Source: 62-47 sp051954235 (GTDB lineage: Bacteria; Pseudomonadota; Alphaproteobacteria; Rhizobiales; Xanthobacteraceae). Taken from it: a stretch of DNA of 64,000 nt. The notes under the pieces were generated by a model, which worked only from the letters and a program-made list of their open reading frames with translations, had not been told where the DNA came from and did not search any database. The stretch's first letter is position 1; each line of letters begins with the position of its first letter. Below are positions 61,196 through 64,000 of this stretch, one piece after another. Position numbers and translations under genes: made by a program. Location of the stretch: positions 1-64,000 of the forward strand of contig JBQCHY010000080.1 of assembly GCA_051954235.1 (NCBI GenBank), given 5' to 3'.

Positions 61196-62560
61196 ATGTC
61201 TTTCACCTTCGCGATCATCGGCCGGCCCAATGTCGGCAAGTCGACGCTGTTCAACCGTCTGGTTGGACAGAAGCTGGCGCTGGTCGACGATCAGCCGGGC
61301 GTCACGCGCGATCGCCGCGAAGGGCAGGCGCGTCTCGGCGATCTGTCATTCACCATCATCGATACGGCGGGCCTCGACGAAGGCGCGCGCGGCTCACTGA
61401 CGGCGCGGATGCAGGAGCAGACCGAAGCCGCGATCGCTGCTGCCGATGCACTGATGTTCGTTATCGATGCGCGCATCGGCCTGACGCCGACGGATCGTTC
61501 TTTCGCAGACTTCGCCCGTCGCGCCAACAAACCCGTCCTGCTGTTGGCAAACAAGAGCGAAGGGAAACACGGCGAACTCGGCGCCATGGAATCCTATGCG
61601 CTTGGACTTGGTGATCCGATACAGATTTCCGCCGAGCACGGCGAAGGCATGGGCGAGCTATACGACGCGCTGCGCGATGTCATGCCGGAGTCTGCCGACG
61701 AAGACGACGACGCGGACGCTGACGAGGACGCATCGCGTCCCATTCGCGTTGCCATCGTCGGCCGGCCCAATGCCGGCAAGTCGACGATGATCAATCAGTT
61801 GCTGGGCGAGGAGCGATTGCTCACCAGCCCTGAAGCCGGCACCACGCGCGATTCCATTTCGGTCGAGATCGATTTCAAGGGACGGCCGTTCCGCGTGTTC
61901 GATACCGCGGGACTGCGCCGCCGTTCGCGCATCGAGGAGAAGCTCGAGAAGCTGTCGGTGGCGGACGCGCTGCGCGCGGTGCGTTTCGCGGAAGTCGTCG
62001 TGCTGATGCTCGATGCGCAGACCAAGTTCGAGGAACAGGATCTGCGCATCGCCGATCTGATCGAGCGCGAGGGGCGCGCGCTGGTGATCGCCGTCAACAA
62101 GTGGGACCTGATGGGATCGCGAGCCAATCAGGTCGGCGCGTTGCGTGCCGAAGTCGATCACTGGCTGCCGCAAGTCAAGGGTGTGCCAATCGTCGCCGTT
62201 TCGGGATTGATGGGCGAGGGTATCGATCGCCTCATGAAAGCGATCGAAGATGCTTACGCGGTGTGGAATCGCCGTGTTTCCACCAGCGCACTGAACCGCT
62301 GGTTCGAGCAAGCTGTCGCCGCCAATCCGCCGCCTGCTGTGTCAGGTCGACGTCTGAAGCTCAACTACATCACACAAACGAAAGCGCGGCCGCCGAGTTT
62401 TGTAGTGTTCTGCTCGCGCGCCGACGCAGTGCCGGAATCGTATCTGCGATACCTGATCAACAGCATTCGCGAGAACTTCGAATTGCCCGGCACGCCGATC
62501 CGCATCACGTTGCGCGAAAAGGCCAACCCGTTCGCGCACAGGCGCAAGCGCCCGTCATAA
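61196..62560 (+). CDS. der: Ribosome biogenesis GTPase Der (EngA)
   Basis: A 454-residue protein with two tandem GTPase domains. The G1 motifs are GRPNVGKS (residues 8-15) and GRPNAGKS (starting near residue 189); DTAGLDEGARG and DTAGLRRRSRIEEKLEKLS are the G3 regions. The C-terminal KH-like domain ends with RITLREKANPFAHRRKRPS. It acts in assembly of the 50S ribosomal subunit. An acidic linker (ESADEDDDADADEDASRP) joins the two G domains. Confidence 0.97.
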   Translation: MSFTFAIIGRPNVGKSTLFNRLVGQKLALVDDQPGVTRDRREGQARLGDLSFTIIDTAGLDEGARGSLTARMQEQTEAAIAAADALMFVIDARIGLTPTDRSFADFARRANKPVLLLANKSEGKHGELGAMESYALGLGDPIQISAEHGEGMGELYDALRDVMPESADEDDDADADEDASRPIRVAIVGRPNAGKSTMINQLLGEERLLTSPEAGTTRDSISVEIDFKGRPFRVFDTAGLRRRSRIEEKLEKLSVADALRAVRFAEVVVLMLDAQTKFEEQDLRIADLIEREGRALVIAVNKWDLMGSRANQVGALRAEVDHWLPQVKGVPIVAVSGLMGEGIDRLMKAIEDAYAVWNRRVSTSALNRWFEQAVAANPPPAVSGRRLKLNYITQTKARPPSFVVFCSRADAVPESYLRYLINSIRENFELPGTPIRITLREKANPFAHRRKRPS

Positions 62561-62610
62561 AAACGAGTATCTCATCGAATGATTTGCGTTTTGATGAAAG
62601 TGCTCAATCA

Positions 62611-62701
62611 GTCATGCCCGGCTTTATGCCGGGCATCCACGTCCTTAAAAACATTGCAGGTTTAAAAAGACGTGGATGGCCGGGACAAGCCCGGCCATGA
62701 C
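62611..62701. repeat. Intergenic inverted repeat, family B copy 6
   Basis: The left arm GTCATGCCCGGCTTTATGCC continues GGGCATCCACGTC; the right arm GACGTGGATGGCCGGGACAA continues GCCCGGCCATGAC. It lies between two convergent genes, after der. Confidence 0.8.
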
Positions 62702-62772
62702 GAGTTGTCAGTTCTATCTGAACGAAACCTTTTTAAGAATTAGCTCGTTCCTCATAGCGATCGTTGGCTGCC

Positions 62773-63999
62773 CTACTTCTTCAACAGCGGGCAGGGATTC
62801 TGGTCGAGCGGCACCGCGACGTCTTTCGGATCGAGTGTCGCGATCAGCTTGTAGTAATCCCACGGTCCCTTCGACTCTTCCGGCTTCTTCACCTCGAAGA
62901 GATAGGCCGGGACCATGCGGCGGCCGTCGGCGCGAATTTCGCTCTTGCCGAACAGATCGTCCTCAGCGACGGTTTCCTTCATCTTGGCGACGACCTTCGC
63001 GCCATCATGTGGATTGCCGCCCATCGCTTCCAGCACCTTGAGATAGTGCCGGACCGCCGCGTAGACGCCGGCTTGGGTCATCGAGGGGTATGCGTTCTTC
63101 GAGGCTTTTTCGGAGAAACGCTTCGACCACGCGCGGGTCTTGTCGTTCAAGTCCCAGTAGAAAGATTCGGTGAAGTTCAGACCGTTGGCCGTCTTCAGGC
63201 CGAGCGAATGCACGTCGTTGATAAACAACAGCAGGGCGGCCAGCTTCTGGCCGTGCGAGACGATGCCGAACTCCGCCGCCTGCTTGATGGCATTGGTGGT
63301 ATCGCCGCCGGCATTGGCCAGGCCGATGACCTTGGCCTTCGAGGCTTGCGCCTGCAACAGGAACGATGAGAAGTCCGCGGTGTTGATCGGATGCTTGACA
63401 CTGCCGAGCACCTTGCCGCCATTCGCAGTGACGACTGCCGTCGCGTCGCGCTCCATCGCATGACCAAACGCATAATCCGCCGTCAGGAAGAACCACGTAT
63501 CGCCGCCGGCTTTGGTCAGCGCCTTGCTGGTGCCGTTCGCCAGCATGTAGGTGTCGTAAGTAAACGACAGCGTGTTCGGAGAGCAGGCCTTGCCGGTGAG
63601 ATCGGCGGTCGCCGCACCAGAGTTGAGCATGATGATATTCTTCTCGCGAACCAGATTGTTGACAGCGAGCGCAACGCCGGAATTCGGCGTGTCGGTGATC
63701 ATGTCGACCTTGTCGACGTCAATCCATTGCCGCGCGACGTTGACCCCGACGTCGGGTTTGTTCTGGTGATCGCCGGCGACGACATCGATCTTCCAGCCTT
63801 TCGCGAGCAGGCCGGAATCCTCCACCGCCATCTTCGCCGCCACGACCGAATTCGGTCCGCCGATGTCGGCGTAGAGGCTCGACATGTCGTTGAGCACACC
63901 GATCTTGACGGTCTTGTCTTGGGCGGTGGCTGAGGTGGTGGCGCTGAGAGCGGCCAGCATGATGGCCATAGCTCCGCAACGCGTGACGATTGTCCGCAT
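62773..63999 (-). CDS. Liv-type ABC transporter substrate-binding protein (second paralogue)
   Basis: A 408-residue periplasmic protein with a signal peptide (residues 1-26, cleavage after TSATA). The mature start KIGVLNDMSSLYADIGGPNS is nearly the same as in the protein encoded at 46705, and the two share many further blocks such as DHQNKPD, GVN, ARQWIDVDKVD and FSSFLLQAQASKAKVIGLAN. It should bind a related substrate. The ATG ends at the window edge (63999), so its promoter and any upstream transporter genes are not visible. No permease or ATPase genes follow it downstream. Confidence 0.92.
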   Translation of the reverse strand: MRTIVTRCGAMAIMLAALSATTSATAQDKTVKIGVLNDMSSLYADIGGPNSVVAAKMAVEDSGLLAKGWKIDVVAGDHQNKPDVGVNVARQWIDVDKVDMITDTPNSGVALAVNNLVREKNIIMLNSGAATADLTGKACSPNTLSFTYDTYMLANGTSKALTKAGGDTWFFLTADYAFGHAMERDATAVVTANGGKVLGSVKHPINTADFSSFLLQAQASKAKVIGLANAGGDTTNAIKQAAEFGIVSHGQKLAALLLFINDVHSLGLKTANGLNFTESFYWDLNDKTRAWSKRFSEKASKNAYPSMTQAGVYAAVRHYLKVLEAMGGNPHDGAKVVAKMKETVAEDDLFGKSEIRADGRRMVPAYLFEVKKPEESKGPWDYYKLIATLDPKDVAVPLDQNPCPLLKK

Positions 64000-64000
64000 G

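Overview
The window is GC-rich, densely coded DNA from an alphaproteobacterium, most likely the Bradyrhizobium/Rhodopseudomonas/Afipia group (Nitrobacteraceae). That placement is an inference from three things: codon use, the gene order ppx-rlmE ... guaB ... rsmB-like-guaA, and the many intergenic palindromic repeats of types I know from that group. About 60 protein genes are supported. I found no tRNA, rRNA, CRISPR array, insertion sequence or prophage gene. Most of the window reads as ordinary chromosome with strong catabolic and transport content.

Region 1 (133-6817): a TAXI-type TRAP transporter (binding protein plus fused permease) and a 72-residue biotinyl carrier protein run leftward. 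They are divergent from an IclR regulator that overlaps an acyl-CoA carboxyltransferase gene. This looks like one regulated uptake-and-carboxylation unit, but no biotin carboxylase gene is in the window. Region 2 (6962-17082): a valine/isobutyrate catabolic locus. It has an enoyl-CoA hydratase divergent from a TetR regulator, then mmsA, an isobutyryl-CoA-type dehydrogenase, 3-hydroxyisobutyryl-CoA hydrolase and mmsB, followed by an acyl-CoA synthetase, a MaoC hydratase and an SDR dehydrogenase. Region 3 (17238-32035): mixed genes, namely a TIGR03862-type flavoprotein, a DSD1-type PLP enzyme, a Uup-like ABC-F ATPase, a YaiI-type protein, a hotdog-like protein, an orphan form-II CoxL-like molybdenum hydroxylase subunit, ppx, rlmE, a secreted metallo-hydrolase, a DHA2 drug exporter and a DUF459 SGNH-like protein that lacks the usual Ser and His.

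Region 4 (32190-44911): a DapA-like lyase, guaB, a quinone-reductase-like enzyme, a MAPEG protein, an RsmB-like rRNA methyltransferase and guaA, followed by small and exported proteins of unknown function. Region 5 (45177-51936): a five-gene branched-chain amino acid type ABC transporter (two ATPases, binding protein, two permeases), then a DUF47-PiT phosphate uptake pair with a possible Pho box. Region 6 (51941-52326): an SMR exporter of the SugE/Gdx type, preceded by a clear guanidine-II (mini-ykkC) riboswitch with a visible Shine-Dalgarno-sequestering alternative helix. This is the strongest regulatory finding in the window. Region 7 (52426-63999): prfC, small exported proteins, an acetyltransferase, a SRPBCC protein, an NnrU protein, cysK, panB, an FKBP isomerase, a YfgM-like protein, a lipoprotein, der, and at the right edge a second Liv-type binding protein paralogous to the one in region 5.

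Sixteen intergenic repeat copies from at least six palindromic families (called A-F here) occupy most of the longer gaps. The commonest, family B, occurs six times as an inverted repeat of about 90 bp.
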